A stretch of DNA of 64,000 nucleotides from Brevundimonas pishanensis (GCF_022750635.1 NZ_JAJKBG010000002.1:124001-188000), one strand, 5' to 3'. Positions 34,370-43,129 are shown, numbered from the stretch's first letter. Made by a program: numbers and translations. The notes: a model not told the origin generated them from the sequence alone.

Positions 34370-35761
34370 TTACTTCGGGGAGATCATGTTTTCCGGACGG
34401 ACGTACTGGTCGAACTCTTCGTTCGTCAGGTAGCCACCGCCGACAGCTTCTTCGCGCAGGGTGGTGCCGTTCTTGTGCGCGGTCTTGGCGATCTTGGCGC
34501 AGGCGTCATAGCCCAGCTTGCCGTTGAGTGCGGTGACCAGCATCAGGGAGTTTTCGAGGCCACGCTTGATGTTGTCTTCGCGCGGCTCGATGCCAACAAC
34601 GCAGTTGTCGGTGAAGCTGATGGCAGCGTCGGCAACCAGACGGACCGACTGCAGGAAGTTGTAGGCCATGACCGGGTTGAAGACGTTCAGCTCGAAGTGG
34701 CCTTGCGAGCCAGCGAAGGTCAGGGTGGCGTGGTTGCCGAACACCTGAGCGCAGACCTGAGTCAGCGCTTCACATTGGGTCGGGTTGACCTTGCCCGGCA
34801 TGATCGAGGAGCCCGGCTCGTTTTCCGGCAGGGCGAGTTCGCCCAGACCCGAACGCGGGCCCGAACCGAGGAAGCGGATGTCGTTGGCGATCTTGAACAG
34901 CGAAGCGGCAACGGTGTTGATCGCGCCGTGCGAGAAGACCATGGCGTCGTGGGCAGCCAGAGCTTCGAACTTGTTCGGAGCAGTGGTGAATGGCAGGCCG
35001 GTGATGGCGGCGATGTTTGCAGCGACCTTCTCGGCGAAGCCGACCGGAGCGTTCAGGCCGGTGCCGACAGCTGTACCGCCTTGCGCCAGCTCCATCAGCT
35101 TCGGCAGGGTCGATTCAATGCGCTCAATGCCGTTGGCGACTTGTTGGGCGTAACCACCGAACTCTTGGCCCAGCGTCAGCGGGGTCGCGTCCTGGGTGTG
35201 GGTACGGCCGATCTTGATGATGTGGGCCCAAGCCTTGGCCTTGGCGTCCAGAGCAGCGTGCAGGTGCTTAAGGGCCGGGATCAGGTCGTTGACGACCTGC
35301 TCGGCGCAAGCGACGTGCATTGCGGTCGGGTAGGTGTCGTTCGACGACTGGCTCATGTTGACGTGGTCATTGGGGTGAACCGGCTTCTTGGAGCCCATTT
35401 CACCACCCAGGATCTCGATGGCGCGGTTCGAGATGACCTCGTTGGCGTTCATGTTCGACTGGGTGCCCGAACCGGTTTGCCAGACGACCAGCGGGAAGTG
35501 GTCGTTCAGCTTGCCTTCGATGACTTCGTTGGCAGCCTTGATGATGGCGTCAGCCAGACCTGCGTCCAGCTTGCCCAGATCGCGGTTGGTCTCGGCGGCG
35601 GCGCGCTTGACGATGCCGAGGGCACGCACGACCGGCAGCGGCTGCTTTTCCCAGCCAATCTTGAAGTTACCCAGCGAGCGTTGGGCTTGGGCACCCCAAT
35701 AGCGGTCGGCGGCGACCTCGATAGGGCCAAAAGTATCGGTTTCGGTACGGACGTTGCTCAT
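34370..35761 (-). CDS. fumC: class II fumarate hydratase
   Basis: 463 residues. FumC is the iron-independent fumarase of the TCA cycle. Signatures: [59 protein letters not shown] (catalytic His region) and [20 protein letters not shown] (superfamily loop with the catalytic Ser). Start is the ATG at 35761, with a GTG immediately before it. The terminator at 34315-34342 closes the transcript. Length typical. Confidence 0.97.
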   Translation of the reverse strand: MSNVRTETDTFGPIEVAADRYWGAQAQRSLGNFKIGWEKQPLPVVRALGIVKRAAAETNRDLGKLDAGLADAIIKAANEVIEGKLNDHFPLVVWQTGSGTQSNMNANEVISNRAIEILGGEMGSKKPVHPNDHVNMSQSSNDTYPTAMHVACAEQVVNDLIPALKHLHAALDAKAKAWAHIIKIGRTHTQDATPLTLGQEFGGYAQQVANGIERIESTLPKLMELAQGGTAVGTGLNAPVGFAEKVAANIAAITGLPFTTAPNKFEALAAHDAMVFSHGAINTVAASLFKIANDIRFLGSGPRSGLGELALPENEPGSSIMPGKVNPTQCEALTQVCAQVFGNHATLTFAGSQGHFELNVFNPVMAYNFLQSVRLVADAAISFTDNCVVGIEPREDNIKRGLENSLMLVTALNGKLGYDACAKIAKTAHKNGTTLREEAVGGGYLTNEEFDQYVRPENMISPK

Positions 35762-35855
35762 CACGAACTCTCAGACGTGGCGGGAAGTTGGTTGGGGGTG
35801 TAGCACTTGCCGCCGTCAGGGCAAGGGAACTGACCTAAGGAAAAGGTACGAGTGC

Positions 35856-36221
35856 GTGACGCAGGGCTGGATCGGAACCGGAAAGGTACGTGCGCGTGAA
35901 GATGGCGACGCGGTCGAGATCGTCATCGACGGCCTGACGACACAGGCAAAATACTACAAGCCGCTGGTGTACGAGTTCATGCGCAAGGAGTGGCAGTCAC
36001 GCCCTGCGTGGGGTGACCACGTGGTGGAGATTTTGATGGAACACGTCGGCGACCCGCCGTGGATGGACCTCGACAATCTGGCCAAGGCCCTGCTTGATTC
36101 CATCAAAGGCTATCTGTTCCACGACGACAGTCAGGTCGCGCGCCTGCTGGTCGAGCGGTTCGAGGGCGAGCGCGAGCGGATCATCATCCGCAGCTATCCG
36201 CGTCAATCGAAGGGCGGGTAA
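35856..36221 (+). CDS. RusA-like Holliday junction resolvase family protein
   Basis: 121 residues starting at the GTG at 35856 (TQGWIGTGKVRARED); the frame extends upstream but those residues oppose fumC and look non-coding. RusA hallmarks: PPWMDLDNLAKALLDSIKG and FHDDSQVARLLVER, i.e. the metal-binding Asp residues D-x-D-N and DD, with lysines. RusA nucleases cut Holliday junctions and mostly occur in prophages; here no phage genes flank it. Divergent from fumC with ~95 bases between; the 3' end overlaps the convergent GFA gene by 19 bases. Confidence 0.8.
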   Translation: MTQGWIGTGKVRAREDGDAVEIVIDGLTTQAKYYKPLVYEFMRKEWQSRPAWGDHVVEILMEHVGDPPWMDLDNLAKALLDSIKGYLFHDDSQVARLLVERFEGERERIIIRSYPRQSKGG

Positions 36222-36601
36222 CGCTCGAACGAGGGCAGGTGGTTCAGATCGGCCATCCAGCCGATACGTTCGGCGGTTTGTATCTGGCCTCCTAGTGGAA
36301 TGACATCCGGGTTGTCCAGCGTGGCGGATTGCACGTCGATCATGCCAGGGAAAATCGTCTCGTTCAGATAGAACAGGCTGGTACCGCAATCGCCGCAGAA
36401 CAGTCGTTGTGCGTCGGGCGACGAGGCGTAGCTCTTGGGCTTGCCGGAAATGCGAATGTTATCCCGCTTCACCAAGGCCCAAGATACGGCTGGCGCGCCC
36501 GAGGCGCGGCGACAATCCGTACAGTGACACAGCGCGTGATGTTCAACCTCTGCGGTCATCTCATAGTGGATCGACCCACAATGGCAGCGTCCTGAAATCA
36601 T
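36203..36601 (-). CDS. GFA-fold (glutathione-dependent formaldehyde-activating) family protein
   Basis: 132 residues. Zinc-binding cysteines typical of the GFA/CENP-V fold: GRCHCGSIHYEM, ALCHCTDCRRASGA and RLFCGDCGTSLFYLNE. All seven expected cysteines are present. The family is named after a glutathione-formaldehyde enzyme, but most members have unknown substrates. Overlaps the RusA-like gene tail to tail. Confidence 0.9.
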   Translation of the reverse strand: MISGRCHCGSIHYEMTAEVEHHALCHCTDCRRASGAPAVSWALVKRDNIRISGKPKSYASSPDAQRLFCGDCGTSLFYLNETIFPGMIDVQSATLDNPDVIPLGGQIQTAERIGWMADLNHLPSFERYPPFD

Positions 36602-36668
36602 AACCCTTCCTCCCTTTTAGTTCTTCTTTTGTTCTAATATGTCTCGTCGAACATTGCGAGCGGAATGT

Positions 36669-37436
36669 TCATCCCGAAGAGTGTGTGAAGCGCAGGAGTG
36701 GCAGCCGGAACTGCATTTCCGAACCCACGAACAGTTGTGGCTCTGACGGGGTGTCGATTTCCGCCTCGGCTTCGCGGCGCGCGACACAGGCCCGCGCCGA
36801 CTGCGCCAACCCCAGAAAGTCGTCCGCTGTGGGAAGGTTTTCCAAAATACAGGCGTCGAACCAGGGATAGGTCTCGCCTTCGCCGCAGCCGAACGAAGAC
36901 CGGTCGCGTCGCGCCGCCGTAAGGATCATACGGTTGGGGGCCTTCAGCGCATCCACAAACGATCCCGAATAGCAGGCTGATAGCACCAGCACCGTCGGGC
37001 GCGCCTGGCACCAGCGGCGGAGCATGACGGCCAGGTCGACAGGCGTGATGCCCTTGGTGTCTCCGAAAACGATCTCTCCGGGCACGCCGTGCGATGTCAT
37101 ATAAAAGAAGCAGCCACCCGTACCGCTGGACAGTGTGTCGCCCATCTGGCGCAGGGCCTCGGCAGGGGCTGCGGCGTCTCTCTTCGCAGGGTTCAGCGTA
37201 ATAGAGCGATGATGAGCAGAGGGCATGCCTGCTTTGACAAAGGCGCTCGACAGGTCACGCCGCGCATTATCGAACGCTTCAATCGGCCTGCCGTCTCCGT
37301 CGCGCCAATCCCCGGCGATTACGACCGACGACCAACCGTCCAGTCTGGTCTGGGCCTGACCGGAGACGGCAAAACAGAACGATACTGCAATCGCACTTGC
37401 ACAGACGAGCACCCGTCGGATAATCCGTAACGACAC
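36669..37436 (-). CDS. exported C13-family (legumain/caspase-like) cysteine peptidase
   Basis: 255 residues from a GTG at 37436 preceded by GGGAGG. A signal peptide (VLVCASAIAVSFCFAVSGQA, cleaved before QTR) sends it to the periplasm. The clan CD dyad is clear: FFYMTSHGVPGE (His, ~119) and VLVLSACYSGSFVDAL (Cys, ~154), each after a run of hydrophobics. Legumain relatives cut after Asn or Asp or act as transamidases such as GPI8. IITAARRDRSSFGCGE-like ILTAARRDRSSFGCGEGE follows the Cys, typical for bacterial C13. Substrate unknown. Confidence 0.86.
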   Translation of the reverse strand: MSLRIIRRVLVCASAIAVSFCFAVSGQAQTRLDGWSSVVIAGDWRDGDGRPIEAFDNARRDLSSAFVKAGMPSAHHRSITLNPAKRDAAAPAEALRQMGDTLSSGTGGCFFYMTSHGVPGEIVFGDTKGITPVDLAVMLRRWCQARPTVLVLSACYSGSFVDALKAPNRMILTAARRDRSSFGCGEGETYPWFDACILENLPTADDFLGLAQSARACVARREAEAEIDTPSEPQLFVGSEMQFRLPLLRFTHSSG

Positions 37437-37471
37437 CTACTGCCCTCCCGAGGAGCCATGCCGACAAAGAT

Positions 37472-37502
37472 ACCGGCCGGCCCTGTGTGGGACCGGCCGG
37501 CG
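37472..37502. repeat. inverted repeat / hairpin between C13 peptidase and lipoprotein genes
   Basis: ACCGGCCGG near 37472-37480 pairs with CCGGCCGG near 37493-37500 across a short loop, with one mismatch and CC/GG closure inside. No clear T run follows in either direction, so I cannot call it an intrinsic terminator, although its place just after the lipoprotein gene fits one. Confidence 0.5.
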
Positions 37503-37541
37503 TCAGATTACCGAAATATGCAAGGGCGCAAAGCCCAAAGC

Positions 37542-38069
37542 TTAGCTGGAGGCGTTTGAAATCATGGTCTGGATGTCGGCCGGTTTCCGGATGTCGCTGC
37601 CGGGAGTTTTGAGAACCTCCAGCTTGCCGCCCTGCCAAAGCCCGACCTCCAAAGCCTTGGTCTGAGGATTGACCAGCAGATAGGCGGCATCCGATCCGCC
37701 CTGATGAGGCTTATTGCCACTCAGATAAAGAACATCTCCGTCCTGCTGCAGCGGACTTTCAACCTGCATATTGGTTTTGAAGGCGTCGAACTTGTCGCCC
37801 AACAGGACTTTCAGCGGTTGGCTGATCACGCTGTTTTCCAGCAGGCCGCTTTGTGACGGATACTTGCCGTTGGCCGACTGGAGTGCGGCCCATTCGCCGG
37901 TGATCGGGGCAGAAGGGACTGAAGGCGCGGGAGCAGGTGTCGTTTCGCTGACCGCAGCGGGCGGCTCGGACGCGGGTGCAGGGGCGTTCGCATCACCACA
38001 GGCTGTCAGTAATAGACAGGTGCCTGCTGCGGCAAGAACGGTGAGGCGGGGGAGGGTCAGGCTGTACAT
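37542..38069 (-). CDS. lipoprotein of unknown function
   Basis: 175 residues; ATG at 38069 preceded by GGAG. Lipobox LLLTAC gives a lipidated Cys at ~24. A Pro/Ala-rich spacer (~25-60) is followed by a globular part: SGLLENSVISQPLKVLLGDK, DGDVLYLSGNKPHQGGSDAA, LLVNPQTKALEVGLWQGGKL. This looks like a small beta-rich domain, and no family is recognised. Likely anchored in the envelope. Confidence 0.78.
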   Translation of the reverse strand: MYSLTLPRLTVLAAAGTCLLLTACGDANAPAPASEPPAAVSETTPAPAPSVPSAPITGEWAALQSANGKYPSQSGLLENSVISQPLKVLLGDKFDAFKTNMQVESPLQQDGDVLYLSGNKPHQGGSDAAYLLVNPQTKALEVGLWQGGKLEVLKTPGSDIRKPADIQTMISNASS

Positions 38070-38151
38070 AAATCAACTCCACATCGGCGCAGGGGCACGG
38101 AGGTACCGGGGCACCGATGTGGAAACGGGTATGACAGCGCGGCGGTTGCCG

Positions 38152-38652
38152 TTATTTTTTGCGGAATTGGTCCAGCGAAACGACCTTGGCTTCGCCGCCT
38201 TCACCCGACGGCGCGGCGGGCGCAGCTTCCGGGTCACGCACAGGCGTGGGCAGCGGGGCGACCTCGGCCTCTACGATTTCTGGCTCGTCGAACTGCAGCA
38301 TGAACTGCACGCTCGGGTCATAGAAGCGCACAATCGCGTTGTAGGGCACGTTCAGAACCTTGGGCGCGCCGCCAAATTTCAGCATGACGCTGAACTGGCT
38401 GTCGGAGACTTCGAGGTCCCAGTACTGGTGCTGAAGGACGATGGTCATCTCGTCCGGGTATTTAGCGGCAACGTCATTGGGCAGGGTAACGCCCGGAGCG
38501 CGCGTCTTGAACGTGATGTAGAAATGGTGGGCACCGGGAATGCCTTCCGGTGACGCAGCACGTTCGAGCGCCATGCGGATAACCCCGCGCAGAGCATCCT
38601 GAGCCAGCTGCTCATAGTTCATATCGTCGATCGGTGGTTGCTGATCAGTCAT
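38152..38652 (-). CDS. sspB: SspB-type ClpXP adaptor protein
   Basis: 166 residues from MTDQQPPIDDMNYEQ (38652). The SspB core shows HHFYITFKTRAPGV, MTIVLQHQYWDLEV and SDSQFSVMLKFGGAPKVLNV, the peptide-groove region. A long acidic/Pro-Ala linker leads to the C-terminal tail AKVVSLDQFRKK, the part that docks on the ClpX zinc domain. SspB tethers ssrA-tagged proteins to ClpXP; the tmRNA gene itself lies about 105 bases upstream on the same strand. Alphaproteobacterial SspB is distant from the E. coli one. Confidence 0.93.
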   Translation of the reverse strand: MTDQQPPIDDMNYEQLAQDALRGVIRMALERAASPEGIPGAHHFYITFKTRAPGVTLPNDVAAKYPDEMTIVLQHQYWDLEVSDSQFSVMLKFGGAPKVLNVPYNAIVRFYDPSVQFMLQFDEPEIVEAEVAPLPTPVRDPEAAPAAPSGEGGEAKVVSLDQFRKK

Positions 38653-38756
38653 GGCTGGCCTCAAAACTCGCGTTGCGAAGTGTTAGCGATGTGTGGGCCG
38701 CGATGAAAGGTGCAGTCGTCTGTCAGACGCGCTTTTCAGCAAATAAGTTTTGATGG

Positions 38757-39105
38757 AAGTGGTGGGTTTCTGTTGGCAGGCACCCACCGAGCCCCGCCTA
38801 AGGATCTGAACCCCTAGGACTTAGATCGGAAATTCACCGAACTGCGTTACGCAGCGAGGCGGACTTCACCAGCGAAGTTATCGTTCGCATTTAGTTTAAA
38901 TAGCCCGATACGATGAGCCACGTCGGGCGAAAGCAACCTCTTTACACGTCCGTCGATGCTAGTCGGCCCCATACTCGCCCCGCCGATAACGCAAGGAGGA
39001 AAGAGAATGGTGGAGCCGCCGGGATTCGCACCCGGGTCCGGTCCGCTTATTACAAGCGCGTTTATCGCCATAGTCCGAGCAAGCCCGAACACCTTGAATA
39101 TAGAG
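38757..39105 (-). ncRNA. ssrA: circularly permuted two-piece tmRNA
   Basis: The minus strand gives the acceptor piece first: T arm CCGGGTGCGAATCCCGG, acceptor CGGCTCC, discriminator A and CCA (39008-39010). After a 37-base intervening segment (39007-38971) the coding piece begins GGGGCCG at 38970, which pairs with CGGCTCC (one G-T pair). The tag reading frame (38888-38847) and a pseudoknot-like GGTGGG/CCCACC near 38765 follow. This arrangement is typical for alphaproteobacteria. The outer ends are approximate by about 10 bases. It lies between miaA and sspB. Confidence 0.93.
38847..38888 (-). other. tmRNA proteolysis-tag reading frame
   Basis: Encodes ANDNFAGEVRLAA then TAA, with GCG as probable resume codon. 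The AxNDN start (SspB contact) and the LAA end (ClpX contact) are both preserved, so tagged proteins should be delivered to ClpXP. The middle GEVR differs from the Caulobacter tag (AANDNFAEEFAVAA). Confidence 0.88.
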
Positions 39106-39119
39106 ACGCTTTTATCGTC

Positions 39120-40022
39120 TCACAAGGGGCGTGGCGCAGGGATGTGGCGGGGCCAGTCGCGCTGCTGGTTGCGGAACCAGGTCAGCTGGCGTTTGGCATA
39201 GTTGCGGGTGGCCTGTTTCATAGCGTCGGTGGCGTCTTCGCGAGACATTTCACCGGACAGCCATGCGGCAATCTCGCGCACACCGACGGCCTTCATGGCC
39301 GGCAAGCCAGCGTCCAGATTGCGGGCCATCAGACGCGCGACCTCTTCGACTGCGCCGGTATCCAGCATGATATCTACGCGGTGGTCGCAGTTGACGTAGA
39401 GAACATCGCGCTCGGGCTCGACGATGATACCGCGCCATTCGTGCTGGTGGAGAAGGGGACGGGTGTTGGCTTTCCAGTGGCTTAGGCTCTCGCCGCTGGC
39501 CTGATAGACCGACAAGGCCCGTACCAACCGTTGGCGATCCGACGGAAAGATGGCCTGTTCGCTTTCGGGATCAACGGCGCGCAGTTCGGCGCGGAAGGCG
39601 TCCTCGCCGATTTGGTCGTAGTGCGATTGTACGTGGTCACGAACCGAAGTCGGCACTTCAGGAATATCGGCCAAGCCTTTGGTCAGGGCGTTAAAATAGA
39701 GACCCGTGCCGCCCACGATGATGGACGGGCGGCCCTGCGAGCGAGCTTTAGCGACTTCATCCAGTGCAGCTTCAGCCCAGCAACCCACCGACCAAGCGTC
39801 GGCGGCATCCGCGACGCCATAGAGGCGGTGTTCGGCCAAGGCTTCATCCGCACGCGAGGGGCGGGCGCTCAAAACATCCAGATCCGCATACAGTTGCTGA
39901 CTGTCGGCATTGATAATGACCGCGCCGGACTCCAGCGCCAAATCCAGCGCCAGCCGCGACTTACCCGAGGCGGTCGGCCCTGCGATCAGGGTGATGTCTG
40001 GCGATGAATCGTTATTGGACAA
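39120..40022 (-). CDS. miaA: tRNA dimethylallyltransferase
   Basis: 300 residues starting at TTG (40022), SNNDSSPDITLIAGPTASGK. MiaA adds the isopentenyl group to A37 of tRNAs reading UNN codons, using DMAPP. Landmarks: P-loop AGPTASGKS, VIINADSQQLYADLDVLSAR (DSxQ), VGGTGLYFNALTKGL, and SDRQRLVRALSVYQASG. No ATG or GTG fits before the family start; the open frame runs on upstream to 40889 but that part lies antisense to mrp. The gene ends just before tmRNA. Confidence 0.93.
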   Translation of the reverse strand: MSNNDSSPDITLIAGPTASGKSRLALDLALESGAVIINADSQQLYADLDVLSARPSRADEALAEHRLYGVADAADAWSVGCWAEAALDEVAKARSQGRPSIIVGGTGLYFNALTKGLADIPEVPTSVRDHVQSHYDQIGEDAFRAELRAVDPESEQAIFPSDRQRLVRALSVYQASGESLSHWKANTRPLLHQHEWRGIIVEPERDVLYVNCDHRVDIMLDTGAVEEVARLMARNLDAGLPAMKAVGVREIAAWLSGEMSREDATDAMKQATRNYAKRQLTWFRNQQRDWPRHIPAPRPL

Positions 40023-40109
40023 TGGTTCAGGCTCGCGGTTCTCTTCACACGGCGATAGAAGGCCCTCAACGACGCGGCAAGTCCCGCGAACGTATTGCTG
40101 GAGTTTCCC

Positions 40110-41177
40110 TTGATCGACCGCGCATCTGTCATCGCCGTTCTTGATACCGTCATTGACCCGAAATCCGGGCAGGGGCTCATGGCGTCGGGCATGGTGCAAG
40201 GTTTGGTCGTGGATCAGGGCCGTGCAGGCTTTGTGCTTGAGGTCGCAGCGCAGGATGCCCCGCTTTATGCCCCGGTGCGCGACGAGGCAGAGGCCAAGCT
40301 TAAGGCGCTTGAGGGCATGGATCGCGTGTCGGTGATCCTGACCGCCGAGGCCGTCGCAAAACCCGCACGCCGTACTGCCAGCCTTTCGACCGCAGCGGTC
40401 GAGCAGACCAAGCCCAAGGCACCCGTTCCGACCGAACGTCCTGCCCATGTCAAACGCGTGCTTGCGGTGGCCAGCGGCAAGGGCGGGGTGGGTAAGTCCA
40501 CCGTATCCGTCAATCTCGCTGCGGCACTCGCTAAGCGGGGCCTGTCGGTCGGTATTCTGGATGCCGACGTCTACGGCCCGTCCATGCCGACGATGATGGG
40601 GATATCGGGCAAGCCTGACTATGTGGACGGCGCAATCGTCCCGCTGGAAGCTCATGGCCTGAAGGCCATGTCGGTAGGCCTTTTGACCAAGGGAACAGAC
40701 GCCATGGTATGGCGTGGTCCTATGGCATCCCAGGCTATCAACCAGATGCTTAGCCAAACCCGCTGGGGCACGGCCGAACAGCCGCTGGATGTCTTGGTGG
40801 TCGATCTGCCGCCCGGTACGGGGGACGTTCAGCTGACCCTTATCCAGAAGACGCCGCTGGACGGCGTGGTCATCGTCTCGACGCCGCAAGAGGTTGCGCT
40901 ATCCGACGCGCGCCGTGCGCACACGCTGTTCGAGAAGGTTGGTGTCCCGACGCTGGGTCTCATCGAGAATATGAGCGGCGACATTTTTGGGCGCGGCGGA
41001 GCGAAAGCCGAAGCCGAGAAACTGGGCGTACCCTATCTGGGTGATCTGCCGCTGGATGCCAGCGTGCGGGAGGGAGGTGACGCGGGGACACCCGTCGTCG
41101 TGGCCGTTCCGTTTGGCGATATCGCGAGCCGTTTCGACTCGATTGCCGAAAGCTTGGCTAATACCTTGAATAGCTGA
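40110..41177 (+). CDS. mrp: Mrp/NBP35-family iron-sulfur cluster carrier ATPase
   Basis: 355 residues from TTG at 40110, 6 bases after GGAG; another TTG at 40095 has no ribosome site. N-terminal MIP18-like DUF59 domain (~1-80), linker rich in Ala/Pro/Lys, then a P-loop ATPase from ~110: VASGKGGVGKSTVSVNLAAA (deviant Walker A), DADVYGPSMPTMMG, VVDLPPGTGDVQLTL and LGLIENMSG. The C-terminal CxxC pair of ApbC/Mrp is not seen: the segment after IENMSG reads DIFGRGGAKAEAE, which would leave the cluster site incomplete. Role in Fe-S assembly is by family. Divergent from miaA. Confidence 0.9.
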   Translation: MIDRASVIAVLDTVIDPKSGQGLMASGMVQGLVVDQGRAGFVLEVAAQDAPLYAPVRDEAEAKLKALEGMDRVSVILTAEAVAKPARRTASLSTAAVEQTKPKAPVPTERPAHVKRVLAVASGKGGVGKSTVSVNLAAALAKRGLSVGILDADVYGPSMPTMMGISGKPDYVDGAIVPLEAHGLKAMSVGLLTKGTDAMVWRGPMASQAINQMLSQTRWGTAEQPLDVLVVDLPPGTGDVQLTLIQKTPLDGVVIVSTPQEVALSDARRAHTLFEKVGVPTLGLIENMSGDIFGRGGAKAEAEKLGVPYLGDLPLDASVREGGDAGTPVVVAVPFGDIASRFDSIAESLANTLNS

Positions 41178-41304
41178 GCCGTACGTTTACCATAACCCTT
41201 CGTTGAAATCGCCAGTCTGCGATTCACGCTTGCAAAAAGGCGATGCATCTCTGTGCGTTGTCGAGCGTTCAGTCAGGCCAAGTCACCAGGGAAAGGAGCT
41301 TTCC

Positions 41305-41577
41305 GTGAACGAAAAAAGTGTGCTGCGGAAATCGCCGATGACTTCGCCAGAGGCACCGGCCAAGGCTGACAAGCCCAAGACAAAGGTCACCGCGTCCAAG
41401 TCGCTACGGGACGAGTTTGCAATGGCCGGGCTGGATCACGCTACCAGCGTCTATACCAAGATGACGATGACCGAACTGGATCGTCTGATGGGGCGCAAGA
41501 ACTACTCCAAGGACGAAGCGATCGCCCGTCTGGCCTATAATATGGCCGACGCTATGCTGGTCGCGCGGGAAATTTAA
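41305..41577 (+). CDS. small protein of unknown function
   Basis: 90 residues from a GTG (41305) with AAAGGAG upstream, giving NEKSVLRKSPMTSPEAPAK. The N-terminal third is Lys/Ser/Pro-rich and probably disordered; the rest forms a helical region, DEFAMAGLDHATSVYTKMTM, TELDRLMGRKNYSKDEAIAR and LAYNMADAMLVA. No domain known to me. The good ribosome site argues for expression. The next gene begins 68 bases on. Confidence 0.75.
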   Translation: MNEKSVLRKSPMTSPEAPAKADKPKTKVTASKSLRDEFAMAGLDHATSVYTKMTMTELDRLMGRKNYSKDEAIARLAYNMADAMLVAREI

Positions 41578-41645
41578 TTTTCCCTCTTCCCTAAAGGCCA
41601 AGGCTCACCAACTCTCCTATCTGCATTCGAAGGAGATACAGTTCT

Positions 41646-42746
41646 GTGAGCCTCGACCTATTGTTCCAGCCATTCACCATCAAGAACCTGACCCTGCCGA
41701 ACCGGCTGGTCATGGCACCGATGACGCGTTCGTTCTCGCCGGGTGGCATTCCGACTGACGAAGTGGCTGCTTACTACCGCCGTCGTGCCGAGGCCGACGT
41801 GGGCTTGATCGTGACCGAGGGGACGGTGGTTGACCGGCCCGCAGCGCGTAACGACGAGAACGTGCCGATCTTCTACGGCGACGCCCTGCCAGCCTGGAAA
41901 AAGGTGGTCGATGAAGTTCACGCCGCCGGTGGCCATATCGCTCCGCAAATCTGGCACGTCGGGTCCGCCCGCGGGCAGGGCGCAGACTGGAAGCCCTTCG
42001 GCAAGGTCGACAGCCCGTCGGGCATGACGGCACCGGACAAGGTCAAGTTCGAGCCGATGACCGAAGAGGAAATCGCCGACACCATCAGTGCTTTCGAAAA
42101 GTCAGCGGGACACGCGCGCGAGCTGGGTTTCGATGCGGTCGAAATACACGGAGCCCATGGGTACCTGATCGACCAGTTTATGTGGGACGGTTTGAACCGC
42201 CGCGACGATCGGTGGGGCGGTAAAACCCTGTCTGAACGCAGCCGTTTCGCTATCGAGGTCATCAAGGCCGTCCGGCGCGGTATCGGCGAGGATATCCCGC
42301 TGATCATGCGTCTGTCGCAGTGGAAACAGCAGGACTATACGGTCCAGATGGCCAAGACGCCGGACGAGATGGCCGCGTGGCTGCAGCCGATGGCCGAGGC
42401 CGGTGTGGACGTCTTCCACTGCTCGCAACGCCGCTTCTGGGAGCCGGAGTTCGAGGGTTCGGACTTGAACTTTGCCGGATGGGCAAAGAAGCTGACGGCC
42501 AAACCGACGATCACGGTCGGGTCGGTTGGTCTGGATGGAGAGTTCCTCGCCAGCCTGACCAAGGGTGAAGGTGCCCACAAGTCGGACCTCAATGAACTGC
42601 TGCGCCGTCTCGAACGTGAAGAGTTTGATCTGGTGGCCGTGGGCCGTGCGTTGCTGGCGGACCCACAGTGGGCCTCCAAGGTGAAGGCGGGCAAGTTCGA
42701 CGAGACGGTCGACTTCGACCGCAAGCACATGATGAACCTGTACTGA
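41646..42746 (+). CDS. NADH:flavin oxidoreductase (old yellow enzyme family)
   Basis: 366 residues from a GTG with AGGAG upstream. An FMN TIM barrel reducing activated alkenes. Signatures: LPNRLVMAPMTRSFS, APQIWHVGSARG (in place of the HxGR line), FDAVEIHGAHGYLIDQFMWD with the family HGAHGYL motif, and FDLVAVGRALLADPQWA (FMN phosphate). There is no 4Fe-4S domain, so it is the short OYE type. Substrate unknown (quinones, enones or nitro compounds by family). A terminator follows the stop. Confidence 0.93.
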   Translation: MSLDLLFQPFTIKNLTLPNRLVMAPMTRSFSPGGIPTDEVAAYYRRRAEADVGLIVTEGTVVDRPAARNDENVPIFYGDALPAWKKVVDEVHAAGGHIAPQIWHVGSARGQGADWKPFGKVDSPSGMTAPDKVKFEPMTEEEIADTISAFEKSAGHARELGFDAVEIHGAHGYLIDQFMWDGLNRRDDRWGGKTLSERSRFAIEVIKAVRRGIGEDIPLIMRLSQWKQQDYTVQMAKTPDEMAAWLQPMAEAGVDVFHCSQRRFWEPEFEGSDLNFAGWAKKLTAKPTITVGSVGLDGEFLASLTKGEGAHKSDLNELLRRLEREEFDLVAVGRALLADPQWASKVKAGKFDETVDFDRKHMMNLY

Positions 42747-42754
42747 TAGAAAAA

Positions 42755-42784
42755 GGGCCGCTCGAAAGAGCGGCCCGATTTCTT
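42755..42784 (+). terminator. intrinsic terminator of the flavin oxidoreductase gene
   Basis: 9-bp perfect stem GGGCCGCTC/GAGCGGCCC (42755-42763 with 42768-42776), GAAA tetraloop, then GATTTCTTT. On the minus strand it is followed by TTTTTC, so it also ends the convergent ybjQ transcript. Confidence 0.88.
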
Positions 42785-42790
42785 TGCGGT

Positions 42791-43114
42791 TTAGCTGATG
42801 GGCTCGACCACTACGGCGGTACCATAGGCCAATACTTCGGTGGTTCCGGGCATGATCTCGGTGGCGTCATAGCGGACAGCGAGAATGGCATTGGCCCCCA
42901 TCTCGGTGGCGTGTTTCAGAAGCTCGTCATAGGCTTCCTGACGAGCCATTTCAGCCAGTTTGACATAGGCACCGATACGACCGCCGAACATGGCGTTCAC
43001 GCTACCGACGAAGTCAGCCACGGCATTGCGGGACCGCACCGTCACTCCACGCACCATGCCCAACTGGCGCACAACACGGTATCCGACAAGGTCGTTAGTG
43101 GTGACGATGATCAT
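42791..43114 (-). CDS. YbjQ family (UPF0145) protein
   Basis: 107 residues, a full-length YbjQ: IIVTTNDLVGYRVVRQLGMV, GVTVRSRNAVADFVGSVNAM, FGGRIGAYVKLAEMARQEAY, ANAILAVRYDATEIMPG and VLAYGTAVVV. A small cytosolic pentameric beta-alpha domain once called heavy-metal-binding, without proven function. Last gene of the minus-strand thymidylate group, 15 bases beyond folA. Confidence 0.92.
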   Translation of the reverse strand: MIIVTTNDLVGYRVVRQLGMVRGVTVRSRNAVADFVGSVNAMFGGRIGAYVKLAEMARQEAYDELLKHATEMGANAILAVRYDATEIMPGTTEVLAYGTAVVVEPIS

Positions 43115-43129
43115 CGCAGTATTCCCGTT

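Noticed and set aside
36100..36300. Prophage remnant suggested by RusA
   Set aside because: Neighbours are fumC and GFA, without integrase, att repeats or structural genes.
38913..39485. Plus-strand frames across the tmRNA
   Set aside because: They cross the well-supported tmRNA and miaA and show no domain.
40023..40889. N-terminal extension of the miaA frame by 289 codons
   Set aside because: It runs antisense through mrp and has no family match; the P-loop sits just after the TTG at 40022.
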